Shown: positions 28,434 through 37,455 of the stretch, in pieces
How the letters are laid out: every line of letters begins with the position of its first letter
Numbering within the stretch: position 1 is the first letter of the stretch
From: Paraburkholderia agricolaris
Lineage (GTDB): Bacteria; Pseudomonadota; Gammaproteobacteria; Burkholderiales; Burkholderiaceae
DNA: 64,000 nucleotides
Assembly (NCBI RefSeq): GCF_009455635.1
Contig: NZ_QPER01000002.1
Coordinates: forward strand, 1,240,001-1,304,000
Direction: 5' to 3'
The notes under the pieces: generated by a model
Seen by the model: only the letters and a program-made list of their open reading frames with translations
What the model was told of the DNA's origin: nothing
Databases searched by the model: none
Translations under genes and position numbers: made by a program

Positions 28434-29507
28434 ATGCTGACTCGCACACTTGGCGCGTTCTGCGCAATGACACTCGCGGCTTGCGCCGCTTTCACGTCCG
28501 GCCCGGCTAACGCCGACGACAACGCGGGCTATTCGCAAGGTGACGGCGGCTCACGCGGGCTGCCGGTCAAGGTGATGATCATTTCGATGTTTGCACCCGA
28601 GGGGCAGGTATGGCTGGACCGGCTTGGGCCATGGCGCGAGATTACGGTCGACGGCCTGTCACCTGATTACCCGACGGTTCATTGCAATAAGCAGGACGTG
28701 TGTGTCATGACCACTGGCATGGGGCATAGCAATGCTGCCGCGTCGATCATGGCGTTGACCTTCTCGCCGCGTTTCGACTTGCGGCATACGTACTTTATGG
28801 TCGCGGGGATTGCCGGGATCGATCCGCAGCAGGGCACGGTTGGGTCTGCCGCGTGGGCGAAGTATCTTGTGGATTTCGGAATCCAGTGGGAGCTCGATGC
28901 GCGGGAGATTCCGCCGGGCTGGAATACCGGGTACCTGGGGATCAATACCACGGGTCCCACGGCCAAGCCGCCGCTCGATTATCGGACGGAGGTGTTCCAG
29001 TTGAATACCCAGCTGGCCGATACGGCGTTTGCTTTGTCGCGCAGTGTGGTGCTGTCCGATAGTGCTCAGGCGCAGGCAGCGCGAGCCAAGTATTCTTATG
29101 CGCCGGCGAATCGGCCGCCTACCGTTATTCAATGCGACACGCTGGCTGGAGACACCTGGTGGTCGGGGACGCTGCTTGGGCAGCGGGCGCGGGACTGGAC
29201 CAGAATTCTGACCGACGGCAACGGGGTTTATTGCACGACGCAGCAGGAGGATAACGCGACGTATGAGGCGCTTAAGCGCGCGGCCTCGGTGCATAAGGTC
29301 GACTTGAATCGCGTTGCGGTGCTGCGGGCCGGGTCAGATTTTGATCGGCCATATGATGGGCAGACTAGTGCGGATAATCTGCTTAACTATGCTGCGCAAG
29401 GGGGCTTTACGATTGCTATTGAGAATTTGTATAGGGCTGGGAGTCCGCTTGTGCAGGATATCGTTAGTCATTGGGGGGAGTGGAGGGAAGGGGTGCCTAA
29501 GAGGTAA
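28434..29507 (+). CDS. Purine nucleoside permease (NUP) family protein
   Basis: 357 residues with an N-terminal signal peptide (cleavage near GPANADD). No transmembrane helices are seen beyond the signal, so despite the family name it is probably a periplasmic nucleoside-binding or nucleoside phosphorylase-like protein (MTTGMGHSNAAASI and VAGIAGIDP resemble phosphorylase motifs). The 3' third uses many GGG, CTT, TAT and ATT codons, unlike the 5' part. A palindromic repeat begins immediately after the stop codon. Confidence 0.8.
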   Translation: MLTRTLGAFCAMTLAACAAFTSGPANADDNAGYSQGDGGSRGLPVKVMIISMFAPEGQVWLDRLGPWREITVDGLSPDYPTVHCNKQDVCVMTTGMGHSNAAASIMALTFSPRFDLRHTYFMVAGIAGIDPQQGTVGSAAWAKYLVDFGIQWELDAREIPPGWNTGYLGINTTGPTAKPPLDYRTEVFQLNTQLADTAFALSRSVVLSDSAQAQAARAKYSYAPANRPPTVIQCDTLAGDTWWSGTLLGQRARDWTRILTDGNGVYCTTQQEDNATYEALKRAASVHKVDLNRVAVLRAGSDFDRPYDGQTSADNLLNYAAQGGFTIAIENLYRAGSPLVQDIVSHWGEWREGVPKR

Positions 29508-29514
29508 GGGTTGG

Positions 29515-30163
29515 GGCCTGTTCGGCGGTTTCCTTGTTGTTGATCTGGGTCTTTGGCTTTTCCTTGCTTTGTTAGTGGTCTATTAGCGTTGCCCCTGTGC
29601 GGGGCGGCACCTACTTTTCTTTGCCTGCCGCAAAGAAAAGTAGGCAAGAGAAAGCGGCTCAAACCGCTAATTCTTAAGCGGGTCCCCCGCACAGTAGCGG
29701 TAGTGGTGCATCTGGAATCTGTCGCCTCGCACATTCGGCGTTAGTGACAAGGCAGTCATACTTCCGGCGGCGCTGTGCGCGCCGACGCCCGGTTCAGAAA
29801 GCCATCAGTTATGCAAATCACCGACCAGGTTTCCTTGGTAGACCCGTCCGCGACGCACGTAGTGCGGAGTGGGAGCTGATGAGCGCTTTGTCGCTAGCGC
29901 GGAGTGTGCGAGAGCACGGATTCCAGATGTACCACTACCGTGGCTGTGCGGGGGACCCGCTTATGAGCTAGCGGGGTGAGCCGCTTTCTTTTGCCTACTT
30001 TTCTTTGCGGCAGGCAAAGAAAAGTAGGTGCCGCCCCGCACAGGGGCAACGCTAATAGACCACTAACAATTCAAGGAAAGGCCAAAAGACCAACACCAGA
30101 ACGGACCACTAACAAAACAAGGAAACGCCAAAGACCCAGATCAACAACAAAACCGCCGAACAG
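29515..30163. repeat. Long palindromic repeat, copy 2 (free of insertion sequences)
   Basis: About 650 bp with two long inverted arms (about 29517-29760 and 29870-30163) around an asymmetric core. Each arm contains the smaller palindrome CCTACTTTTCTTTGC / GCAAAGAAAAGTAGG. The right arm holds a partial tandem duplication of a ~50-bp unit containing GACCACTAACA (30057-30066 and 30105-30114). It is in opposite orientation to copy 1. Both copies start within a few bases of a stop codon (gabT; the NUP gene). No reading frame is conserved between the copies. Confidence 0.87.
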
Positions 30164-30175
30164 GCAAAAAAACCT

Positions 30176-30250
30176 CTACTGCTGTGGCGCCCGATAAGGC
30201 GTCCACACAGGCGCATCCACATCCCAATCATCGAGTTCAGACGGCGTCAT
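30176..30250 (-). CDS. Putative 24-residue micro-protein
   Basis: Reading frame of 24 codons plus TAG with a near-perfect ribosome site: AAAGGAGT, then 6 nt, then ATG. The product is acidic and Trp-containing (two Trp, four Asp, one Glu, one Arg) and has no signal peptide or cysteine. It lies 88 bp downstream of the DUF4148 gene on the same strand and 13 bp beyond the palindromic repeat, so it may be the last gene of that transcript. Function unknown; too short for homology reasoning. Evidence is the ribosome site and the clean frame only. Confidence 0.5.
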   Translation of the reverse strand: MTPSELDDWDVDAPVWTPYRAPQQ

Positions 30251-30338
30251 AACGTACTCCTTTACAAAGAGTGAAACAACAAACCAAAACCGTGATGAAA
30301 ATTTCTTATGGAAACCGAATCATCGCGGCATAGCCGCT

Positions 30339-30653
30339 TCACTGCCCATCAGCAACACGCGTCACATTGCCATTTCTGCCTTCCTGCAAGGCAATGCGCG
30401 CAGCCTGCGTCTGCCCAATCAAACCTTTATTCGGATACGACGTGCGATTCAATGCGGGCAGCGACCCATCCCGATACGCCGCAACCAGTTCAGCCTGAAC
30501 CTCAGCGCGAGTCTTCCCACCCGTAGTCGGAACAGGTTGCGTTTCATAGGTGCCCGCACGACCAATACCCCCACCACCAGCGTTGCCTTGTGCAAACACC
30601 GGCGCGCTGGCCAGCAGCGAAAGAGCCAGACCTGCTAAGAGATTGCGTTTCAT
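30339..30653 (-). CDS. DUF4148-domain secreted protein
   Basis: 104 residues: signal peptide (MKRNLLAGLALSLLASAPVFA, cleavage before QGN), a Gly-rich linker, then KTRAEVQAELVAAYRDGSLPALN and an NRTSYPN segment characteristic of the DUF4148 family, which is abundant in Burkholderiales and of unknown function. The ribosome site AGGAGTGAATC precedes the ATG. Predicted periplasmic. Confidence 0.85.
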   Translation of the reverse strand: MKRNLLAGLALSLLASAPVFAQGNAGGGGIGRAGTYETQPVPTTGGKTRAEVQAELVAAYRDGSLPALNRTSYPNKGLIGQTQAARIALQEGRNGNVTRVADGQ

Positions 30654-30811
30654 GATTCACTCCTGTCGATTTGTTTGCAGCGCAAGCAGCGCCGCGACAG
30701 GGTGAAATGTAGACTTCGAGCCAGTGCGGATAAATCGCACTTTCGCGAAATGAATTGTCGCGATTCCAGAACAATCGCGATAACGTGCGCGCCCCGCCGG
30801 TTACTGCAGGG

Positions 30812-30837
30812 CAACCGCGGCATTAGAGCCGCGGTTG
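30812..30837 (-). terminator. Hairpin downstream of the LysR gene
   Basis: Perfect 10-bp stem CAACCGCGGC (30812-30821) / GCCGCGGTTG (30828-30837) with a 6-nt loop, 41 bp after the stop of the LysR gene. No T run follows on the minus strand, so it may act as an RNA-stabilising or Rho-assisted end. Confidence 0.4.
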
Positions 30838-30877
30838 GAATTCACTGTTCCAGATTCTGTACTTCAACTCGTGCGAA

Positions 30878-31882
30878 TCAGGCAACCCATTCCGTCATCA
30901 CCGGCGTATCGAGCGTCGGAGCAGATTCGCGTTCTTCAAACGTGCGCTTCGTGCACATCGCGTCGAGACTGCCGCGCCCGCTCAGCAACGGGCAACGATC
31001 GAACAGCTCGGCAATCCAGTCTACGAAAACGCGGACTTTAGGCGACAGATGCCGACTGTGCGGATAGACTGCGGAAATCGGCATCGGTAAAGGCTTCAGC
31101 TCCGGCAACACTTCAACCAGCTGGCCCGAACGCAGATGCGGCAGCACCATGAAGAGCGCCGGCTGAATCAGACCGAAACCTTCCAGTCCGCAAGTTACGT
31201 AGGCATCAGCGTCGTTCACCGACACAATGCCCTTCATTTTCACTTCGACTTCTTTGCCATCAACCATGAAGGCCCAATCGATCGTGCGCCCCGTGCGGCT
31301 CGAAAAATAATTGACTGCTTTGTGATTCTCGAGGTCCTCAAGCGACGCCGGCATGCCCGCGCGTTCGATGTAGTCGGGGGCGGCGCAGGTCACGCCCTCG
31401 AACAAACCGATACGCCGCGCCACCAGCGACGAATCCTGTAGCGCACCCACACGTACAACGCAATCCACGCCTTCCTGCAACAGGTCGACGGGCCGGTCCG
31501 TCAATCCGAGTTGCAGGTCGATGTCCGGATAGCGCGTGTGGAATTCACACAGAGAAGGGATCACCAGCAAACGTCCGATCGATCCCGGCATGTCGATGCG
31601 CAGCTTGCCGTGCGGCTTCTTGTTGCCGCTCTGGAAGCTGGCTTCGGTCTCTTCGACGTCCGCCAGGATGCGCACGCAGCGTTCGTAATACGCAGCGCCG
31701 TCCGGTGTGAGCGACAAACGCCGCGTGGTCCGGTGCATCAAACGCGTGCCGAGGAACGCTTCGAGATTCTGAATGATGGTGGTGACCGATGCGCGCGGCA
31801 GGTCGAGCGTTTCCGCCGCACGGGTAAAGCTGTTGGTGTCGACGACGCGCGTGAACACTTGCATGGCCTGAAGCCGGTCCAT
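30878..31882 (-). CDS. ceoR: LysR-family regulator of the adjacent efflux operon (CeoR/BpeT-like)
   Basis: 334 residues: HTH with MQVFTRVVDTNSFTRAAETLDLPRASVTTIIQNLE (residues ~7-41) and an effector-binding domain to about residue 300, then a longer tail than usual. It is divergently transcribed from llpE and the RND pump, the arrangement of ceoR/llpE-ceoAB-opcM in Burkholderia cenocepacia and bpeT/llpE-bpeEF-oprC in B. pseudomallei. By analogy it should activate the pump in response to salicylate or other aromatics; this is inference from synteny. Confidence 0.8.
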   Translation of the reverse strand: MDRLQAMQVFTRVVDTNSFTRAAETLDLPRASVTTIIQNLEAFLGTRLMHRTTRRLSLTPDGAAYYERCVRILADVEETEASFQSGNKKPHGKLRIDMPGSIGRLLVIPSLCEFHTRYPDIDLQLGLTDRPVDLLQEGVDCVVRVGALQDSSLVARRIGLFEGVTCAAPDYIERAGMPASLEDLENHKAVNYFSSRTGRTIDWAFMVDGKEVEVKMKGIVSVNDADAYVTCGLEGFGLIQPALFMVLPHLRSGQLVEVLPELKPLPMPISAVYPHSRHLSPKVRVFVDWIAELFDRCPLLSGRGSLDAMCTKRTFEERESAPTLDTPVMTEWVA

Positions 31883-31935
31883 TGCAAACCTCCAGAAAGG
31901 GGCGGGCGCACTGAGCAGGAATCGAATCCGCAGAG

Positions 31936-32020
31936 CAATCGCATTCGATTGTTCAGGGGCGCCGAATTGTGTTGCCGGATTATAGGCATTTATTTACGAG
32001 TCTGCCGAACCCACAATTCG
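31936..32020. promoter_or_regulatory. Operator candidates in the ceoR-llpE intergenic region
   Basis: Two inverted repeats: CAATCG (31936-31941) / CGATTG (31946-31951), and CGAATTGTG (31963-31971) / CACAATTCG (32012-32020) spaced 40 bp apart. The complement of 31979-31984 is TATAAT, a possible -10 for the LysR gene. LysR proteins bind spaced dyads between divergent genes, so these are good candidates, but the binder is not proven. Confidence 0.45.
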
Positions 32021-32035
32021 CACCATTGAAGTTCT

Positions 32036-32911
32036 ATGCGCATTGCGCGGCTCGACATGGATGCATTTAAACCGCCGTACTCCTTTGTGCCCGCCGGCAG
32101 CGGCCCGGCACAGGCAGACAGCACGGCACTTGAGGTCACTGACGTGCAGATCGAAGGGCACGCCCAGGACATAACGTTGCGTTTGTACCGGCAGTCACAC
32201 AAAACCGCACTGCCAGTACTGCTTTACTTCCACGGCGGCGGTTTTACCAAGGGCTCGATCGATCAGGCCGACTACGCCGCACGTTATTTCGCAGAACACT
32301 TACCGGCCCTGGTGGTCTCGGTCGGTTATTCGCTGGCGCCGCAGTTTCCGTTTCCGGCGGCGCCTGAAGACGCCCATCGCGCGGCGCTGTGGGTGCAGAC
32401 AAGAGCGCGCGCGTTTGGCGGGAACAGCAAGAAGGTCGGCGTGGCGGGCCACGACGCGGGCGGGCAACTGGCCAATTGCCTCGCTTTCATCGCCCGCGAT
32501 CGCGGCGACGTGCGCATCGTCGCGCAGGCGCTGTTCGGACCGATGCTCGACCCGAGCCTCACGCGTCTCGGCGACGAGAAGCGTCTGGGTTCGGACATCA
32601 CGGCGAAGGAATGCGCGGCGTGTTATCGCGCGTACTTGCCGCAAGCGTCGCAACGCATGCATCCGTACGCCGCGCCGCTCGAGTCGTCACGTCTCGCGGG
32701 CCTGCCGGCCACGCTGATCGCGACGGCGCAAAACGATGTGCTGCATGTGGAAGCGGAGAAATACGCGAGCAGTCTGATCGACGCGGGTGTGCTGACCCAG
32801 GTGGTCCGCTATCCCAGCATCTCACACGCCGCGTTGGCGGACCATCCGCCCGCCTTGCAGGAAGCGGTCAGGTTTTTTCAGTGGCGCTTCGATGCGCGCG
32901 CCCATCGCTGA
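32036..32911 (+). CDS. llpE: Lipase-like alpha/beta hydrolase of the efflux operon (LlpE-like), nucleophile Ser replaced
   Basis: 291 residues, hormone-sensitive-lipase fold: oxyanion motif HGGGF at residues 66-70, acidic residue in TAQNDVLHVE and His in ISHAALADHP. The nucleophile elbow, normally GDSAGG, reads GHDAGG, so position 140 is Asp (codon GAC) instead of Ser. It may be a non-catalytic or Asp-nucleophile member. It is the first gene of the efflux operon (45 bp to ceoA), as in Burkholderia. Its role in export is unknown. Confidence 0.82.
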   Translation: MRIARLDMDAFKPPYSFVPAGSGPAQADSTALEVTDVQIEGHAQDITLRLYRQSHKTALPVLLYFHGGGFTKGSIDQADYAARYFAEHLPALVVSVGYSLAPQFPFPAAPEDAHRAALWVQTRARAFGGNSKKVGVAGHDAGGQLANCLAFIARDRGDVRIVAQALFGPMLDPSLTRLGDEKRLGSDITAKECAACYRAYLPQASQRMHPYAAPLESSRLAGLPATLIATAQNDVLHVEAEKYASSLIDAGVLTQVVRYPSISHAALADHPPALQEAVRFFQWRFDARAHR

Positions 32912-32956
32912 GACAGAAATAAGCAGAACTTTAACCAACGATACCGGGAGCTTCAC

Positions 32957-34168
32957 ATGACTATCCTTCCTCTTTCCCGTCGCCGTGTGGCGATTGCAGC
33001 GCTAGCCGTCATCGTGGTGGCCGGGCTGGGCACGTTCGGCGCGATTCGCGTCGACGCAAGCTCGCCCGCCGCGCCGACCATCGTGCCGGAAGTCGATGTT
33101 GCCACCGTGGTGCAAAAGACCATCACCGACTGGCAAAGCTATTCGGGCCGCCTCGAGGCGGTCGAAAAAGTAGAGGTCCGTTCGCAGGTGCCGGGCACGA
33201 TCGTGTCCGTCAACTTCAAGGACGGCGCGCTCGTGAAGAAGGGCGACACGCTGTTCGTGATCGATCCGCGTCCGTACGCAGCCGAAGTCGACCGCGCCGA
33301 AGCACAGGTCGCGGCGGCGCAGGCGCGCACCGGCTACACGCAAAGCGATTGGGAACGTGCGCAACGCCTGATCGCCGACAACGCGATCGCCAAGCGTGAT
33401 TACGACGAGAAGCAGAACGCCGCGCGCGAAGCGAGCGCCAATCTGAAGGCCGCGCAAGCAGCCGTCGAAACGGCTCGTATCAATCTCGGCTACACGAAGA
33501 TCGTCGCGCCGGTGTCGGGCCGCGTATCGCGTGCGGAAATCACGGTGGGCAACGTGGTGGCGGCGGGCGCAAGCTCGGCGCCGCTCACCACGCTGGTGTC
33601 GGTTTCGCCGATCTACGCATCGTTCGACGTCGACGAACAAACCTACCTGCAGTACCTGAGCCGCGCGAAGGATGGCCGCAAGGTGCCGGTGGACCTGGGC
33701 CTGGCGGATGAAAGCGGCTACTCGCGCAGCGGCACGATCGAGTCCGTCGACAACCGGCTGGACACGTCGTCTGGCACGATCCGGGTGCGCGCGCGTTTCG
33801 ATAACCAGGATGGTGCATTGATCCCGGGTCTGTATGCGCGCGTGAAGGTCGGCGGCAGCGAGCCGCATCCGGCACTGCTGATCGACGACGCCGCGGTGGG
33901 CACCGATCAGGACAAGAAGTTCGTGCTGGTGGTCGACCAGAGCAATCACGTCATCTATCGGGAAATCGCGGTCGGCAGCATGCAGGGCAACCTGCGCGTG
34001 GTCAAGGGCGGCTTGCAGCCGACCGACCGGATCGTCGTGAACGGTATTCAGCGCGTGCGTCCGGGCGATGCAGTGCGTGCTCACATGGTGCCGATGACCG
34101 CCGATCAGGACCCGAATAGCGCGCCGCTTGCGCAGACGCGAGCGAAAACCGCGGACAAGAATTCGTGA
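32957..34168 (+). CDS. ceoA: RND efflux periplasmic adaptor (membrane fusion protein)
   Basis: 403 residues. N-terminal anchor (RRRVAIAALAVIVVAGLGTFG), barrel-sandwich lipoyl halves (SGRLEAVEKVEVRSQVPGTI; RINLGYTKIVAPVSGRVSR), an alpha-hairpin (~100-170) and beta-barrel domains. No lipobox Cys is visible, so it is probably held by an uncleaved or cleaved N-terminal helix. It bridges the RND pump and the outer-membrane channel. First pump gene after llpE; GGGAG ribosome site. Confidence 0.92.
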   Translation: MTILPLSRRRVAIAALAVIVVAGLGTFGAIRVDASSPAAPTIVPEVDVATVVQKTITDWQSYSGRLEAVEKVEVRSQVPGTIVSVNFKDGALVKKGDTLFVIDPRPYAAEVDRAEAQVAAAQARTGYTQSDWERAQRLIADNAIAKRDYDEKQNAAREASANLKAAQAAVETARINLGYTKIVAPVSGRVSRAEITVGNVVAAGASSAPLTTLVSVSPIYASFDVDEQTYLQYLSRAKDGRKVPVDLGLADESGYSRSGTIESVDNRLDTSSGTIRVRARFDNQDGALIPGLYARVKVGGSEPHPALLIDDAAVGTDQDKKFVLVVDQSNHVIYREIAVGSMQGNLRVVKGGLQPTDRIVVNGIQRVRPGDAVRAHMVPMTADQDPNSAPLAQTRAKTADKNS

Positions 34169-34256
34169 GCCTCGTGCACCGCGCTTATCCAGATCGTCTG
34201 AGCTACCCGTATTTTCTGGCGATAGCGGGCGCATGCTCCAACGTTAAGAGCTTCCA

Positions 34257-37200
34257 ATGAACATATCCAAATTCTTCATCGATCGACCGATCTTTGCCGG
34301 TGTGCTATCGGTATTGATCCTGCTGGGGGGCATTATTTCGCTCTTCAAGCTGCCGATTTCGGAGTACCCGGAAGTCGTGCCGCCTTCGGTGGTGGTGCAC
34401 GCGCAATATCCGGGCGCCAATCCGAAGGTGATCGCCGAGGCGGTCGCCGCGCCGCTCGAGGAGCAGATCAACGGCGTCGAGAACATGCTGTACATGCAGT
34501 CGCAAGCCAATAGCGACGGCAATCTCACGCTGACGGTGACCTTCAAGCTCGGCACCAATCCGGACCTTGCGACGCAACTGGTGCAGAACCGCGTCAACCA
34601 GGCGCTGCCGCGCCTGCCGGAAGACGTGCAACGGCTTGGCATCACGACCATCAAGAGTTCGCCTACGCTGACGATGGTGGTCCACCTGATCTCGCCGAAC
34701 AATCGCTACGACATGACGTATCTGCGCAACTACGCGCTGCTCAACGTCAAGGACCGCCTGGCGCGAATTCAGGGCGTCGGCGAAGTGCAGTTGTGGGGTT
34801 CGGGCGACTACGCGATGCGTGTCTGGCTCGATCCGCAGAAAGTCGCACAGCGCGGTTTGACCGCGACCGAAGTGGTCAACGCGATCCGTGAGCAGAACAT
34901 TCAGGTGGCAGCCGGTGTGATCGGCGCATCGCCTTCAGTGCCGGGCACGCAATTGCAGTTGTCGGTGAATGCGCGTGGCCGTTTGAGGACTGAGGGCGAA
35001 TTCGGCGACATCATCGTCAAAACCGCGCCGGATGGCGGCGTGACGTACCTGCGTGATATCGCACGTGTCGAACTGGCGGCGTCGGAATACGGCCTGCGTT
35101 CGCTGCTGGATAACAAACCGGCGGTGGCGCTCGCTATCAATCAGGCACCGGGTGCGAACTCGCTGGCGATTTCCGACCAGGTTCGTTCCGCGATGAAAGA
35201 GCTGGCGGAAGATATGCCGGCCGGCGTCGAGTACAAGATCGTCTATGACCCGACGCAATTCGTGCGGTCGAGTATCGAGGCGGTGATCCACACGCTGCTC
35301 GAAGCGATCGCGCTGGTGGTGATCGTGGTGATCGTGTTCCTGCAAACGTGGCGTGCATCGATCATTCCGCTGATCGCGGTGCCGGTGTCGATTGTCGGTA
35401 CGTTCTCGTTGCTGCTCGCATTCGGCTTCTCGATCAACGCGTTGTCATTGTTCGGGATGGTGCTGGCCATCGGGATCGTGGTGGACGATGCGATCGTGGT
35501 GGTGGAGAACGTCGAGCGGAACATCGAAAACGGGCTCAGCGCGCGCGATGCCACCTATAAGGCGATGCAGGAGGTGAGCGGGCCGATTATCGCTATCGCG
35601 CTGACGCTGGTCGCCGTGTTCGTGCCGCTCGCTTTCATGACCGGCTTGACCGGCCAGTTCTACAAGCAGTTCGCGATGACCATCGCGATCTCGACGGTGA
35701 TCTCGGCGTTCAACTCGCTGACCTTGTCGCCGGCTTTGTCCGCGATGCTGTTGCGCGGCCACGGCGCCAAGGAAGACTTCCTGACGCGCTTGATGAATCG
35801 CGTGCTGGGCCGCTTCTTCAAGGGCTTCAACAAGGTCTTCCATCGCGGCTCGACGGAGTATGGCCGTGGCGTGAAGGGCGTGCTGCGCCGTAAGGGCGCG
35901 ATGCTCGCGGTGTACGCGATCCTGCTGGGCGCAACGGTGCTGATCTCGCGCGTCGTGCCGGGCGGTTTCGTGCCGGCGCAGGACAAGGAATACCTGATTG
36001 CCTTCGCGCAATTGCCGAACGGTGCGTCGCTGGATCGTACCGAAAAGGTGATCCGCGATATGAGCGCGATCGCATTGAAGCAGCCGGGCGTGGAAAGCGC
36101 GGTGGCATTCCCGGGTCTGTCGGTGAACGGCTTCACTAATAGTTCGAGCGCGGGCATCGTGTTCGTCACGCTGAAGCCTTTCAAGGAGCGCGGCAACAAG
36201 AAGCTCTCGGCGGGTGCGATTGCCGGTGCATTGAACCAGCAGTACGGCGCGATCAAGGACTCGTTCGTGGCGGTGTTCCCGCCGCCTCCGGTGCTGGGCC
36301 TCGGTACGCTCGGCGGCTTCAAGATGCAGCTGGAAGACCATGGAGCGGTGGGTTACGCGGAGCTGAACAAGGCTGCGGAGGCATTCGTGAAAAAGGCGGC
36401 GCAAACGCCTGAACTCGGACCGACCTTCTCCAGCTATCAGATCAACGTGCCGCAGCTGAATGTCGATCTGGATCGCGTGAAGGCCAAGCAGCTCGGCGTG
36501 CCGGTCACGGACGTGTTCAACACGATGCAGATCTATCTCGGCTCGCTGTATGTGAACGACTTCAACCGCTTTGGCCGCGTGTATCAGGTGCGGGTCCAGG
36601 CCGATGCGCCGTTCCGTCAACGTGCCGACGACATCCTGCAACTGAAGACGCGTAATGCGGCTGGCGACATGGTGCCGTTGTCGTCGCTGGTGACGGTCAC
36701 GCCTACGTACGGTCCGGAAATGGTGGTGCGTTACAACGGTTATACGGCTGCCGACATCAACGGCGGTCCGGCGCCGGGTTACTCGTCGGGCCAGGCGCAA
36801 GCCGCGGCTGAACGCGTGGCGGCGGAAACCTTGCCGCACGGTGTCAAGCTCGAATGGACCGATTTGACGTATCAGCAGATCATCGCCGGCAATGCGGGTT
36901 TGTGGGTGTTCCCGATCAGCGTGCTGCTCGTGTTCCTCGTGTTGGCCGCATTGTATGAAAGCCTGACGCTGCCGCTCGCGGTGATTCTGATCGTGCCGAT
37001 GAGCGTGCTGTCGGCGCTCACCGGGGTGTGGCTCACGGGCGGCGACAACAACATCTTCACGCAGATTGGCTTGATGGTGCTGGTGGGGCTGTCGGCGAAG
37101 AACGCGATTCTGATTGTGGAGTTTGCCCGCGAGCTGGAGCATGACGGGCGTACGCCGCTGGCAGCGGCGATCGAGGCGAGCCGTTTGCGTCTGCGGCCGA

Positions 37201-37442
37201 TTCTGATGACGTCGATCGCTTTCATCATGGGTGTGGTGCCGCTGGTGCTTTCGAGTGGAGCGGGTTCGGAGATGCGTCACGCGATGGGTATCGCGGTGTT
37301 CTTCGGCATGCTCGGCGTGACGCTGTTCGGTCTGATGCTGACCCCTGTGTTCTATGTGGTGCTGCGTACGTTGGCGGGCGGGACAATTCACGTCGCGCAG
37401 AAAGACGCACCGCATCTTGGGGCGCCGTTGACGGACGCCTGA
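34257..37442 (+). CDS. ceoB: RND multidrug efflux transporter, HAE-1 family
   Basis: 1,061 residues, the standard AcrB-like length: 12 transmembrane helices with two large periplasmic loops. The proton-relay Asp pair in helix 4 is in GIVVDDAIVVVENVER, and the helix 10 Lys is in VGLSAKNAILIVEFA. Starts with MNISKFFIDRPIFA, the usual HAE-1 N-terminus. Expected to export chloramphenicol, trimethoprim, fluoroquinolones and salicylate by analogy with CeoAB/BpeEF. It lies 88 bp after ceoA and 13 bp before the channel gene. Confidence 0.95.
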   Translation: MNISKFFIDRPIFAGVLSVLILLGGIISLFKLPISEYPEVVPPSVVVHAQYPGANPKVIAEAVAAPLEEQINGVENMLYMQSQANSDGNLTLTVTFKLGTNPDLATQLVQNRVNQALPRLPEDVQRLGITTIKSSPTLTMVVHLISPNNRYDMTYLRNYALLNVKDRLARIQGVGEVQLWGSGDYAMRVWLDPQKVAQRGLTATEVVNAIREQNIQVAAGVIGASPSVPGTQLQLSVNARGRLRTEGEFGDIIVKTAPDGGVTYLRDIARVELAASEYGLRSLLDNKPAVALAINQAPGANSLAISDQVRSAMKELAEDMPAGVEYKIVYDPTQFVRSSIEAVIHTLLEAIALVVIVVIVFLQTWRASIIPLIAVPVSIVGTFSLLLAFGFSINALSLFGMVLAIGIVVDDAIVVVENVERNIENGLSARDATYKAMQEVSGPIIAIALTLVAVFVPLAFMTGLTGQFYKQFAMTIAISTVISAFNSLTLSPALSAMLLRGHGAKEDFLTRLMNRVLGRFFKGFNKVFHRGSTEYGRGVKGVLRRKGAMLAVYAILLGATVLISRVVPGGFVPAQDKEYLIAFAQLPNGASLDRTEKVIRDMSAIALKQPGVESAVAFPGLSVNGFTNSSSAGIVFVTLKPFKERGNKKLSAGAIAGALNQQYGAIKDSFVAVFPPPPVLGLGTLGGFKMQLEDHGAVGYAELNKAAEAFVKKAAQTPELGPTFSSYQINVPQLNVDLDRVKAKQLGVPVTDVFNTMQIYLGSLYVNDFNRFGRVYQVRVQADAPFRQRADDILQLKTRNAAGDMVPLSSLVTVTPTYGPEMVVRYNGYTAADINGGPAPGYSSGQAQAAAERVAAETLPHGVKLEWTDLTYQQIIAGNAGLWVFPISVLLVFLVLAALYESLTLPLAVILIVPMSVLSALTGVWLTGGDNNIFTQIGLMVLVGLSAKNAILIVEFARELEHDGRTPLAAAIEASRLRLRPILMTSIAFIMGVVPLVLSSGAGSEMRHAMGIAVFFGMLGVTLFGLMLTPVFYVVLRTLAGGTIHVAQKDAPHLGAPLTDA

Positions 37443-37455
37443 GGAGAAAATAAAA

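Noticed and set aside
29976..30197. Basic 73-residue frame across the right arm of copy 2 and similar frames at 29468-29744 and 10445-10684
   Set aside because: Product is the translated repeat arm; no ribosome site or conserved protein family.
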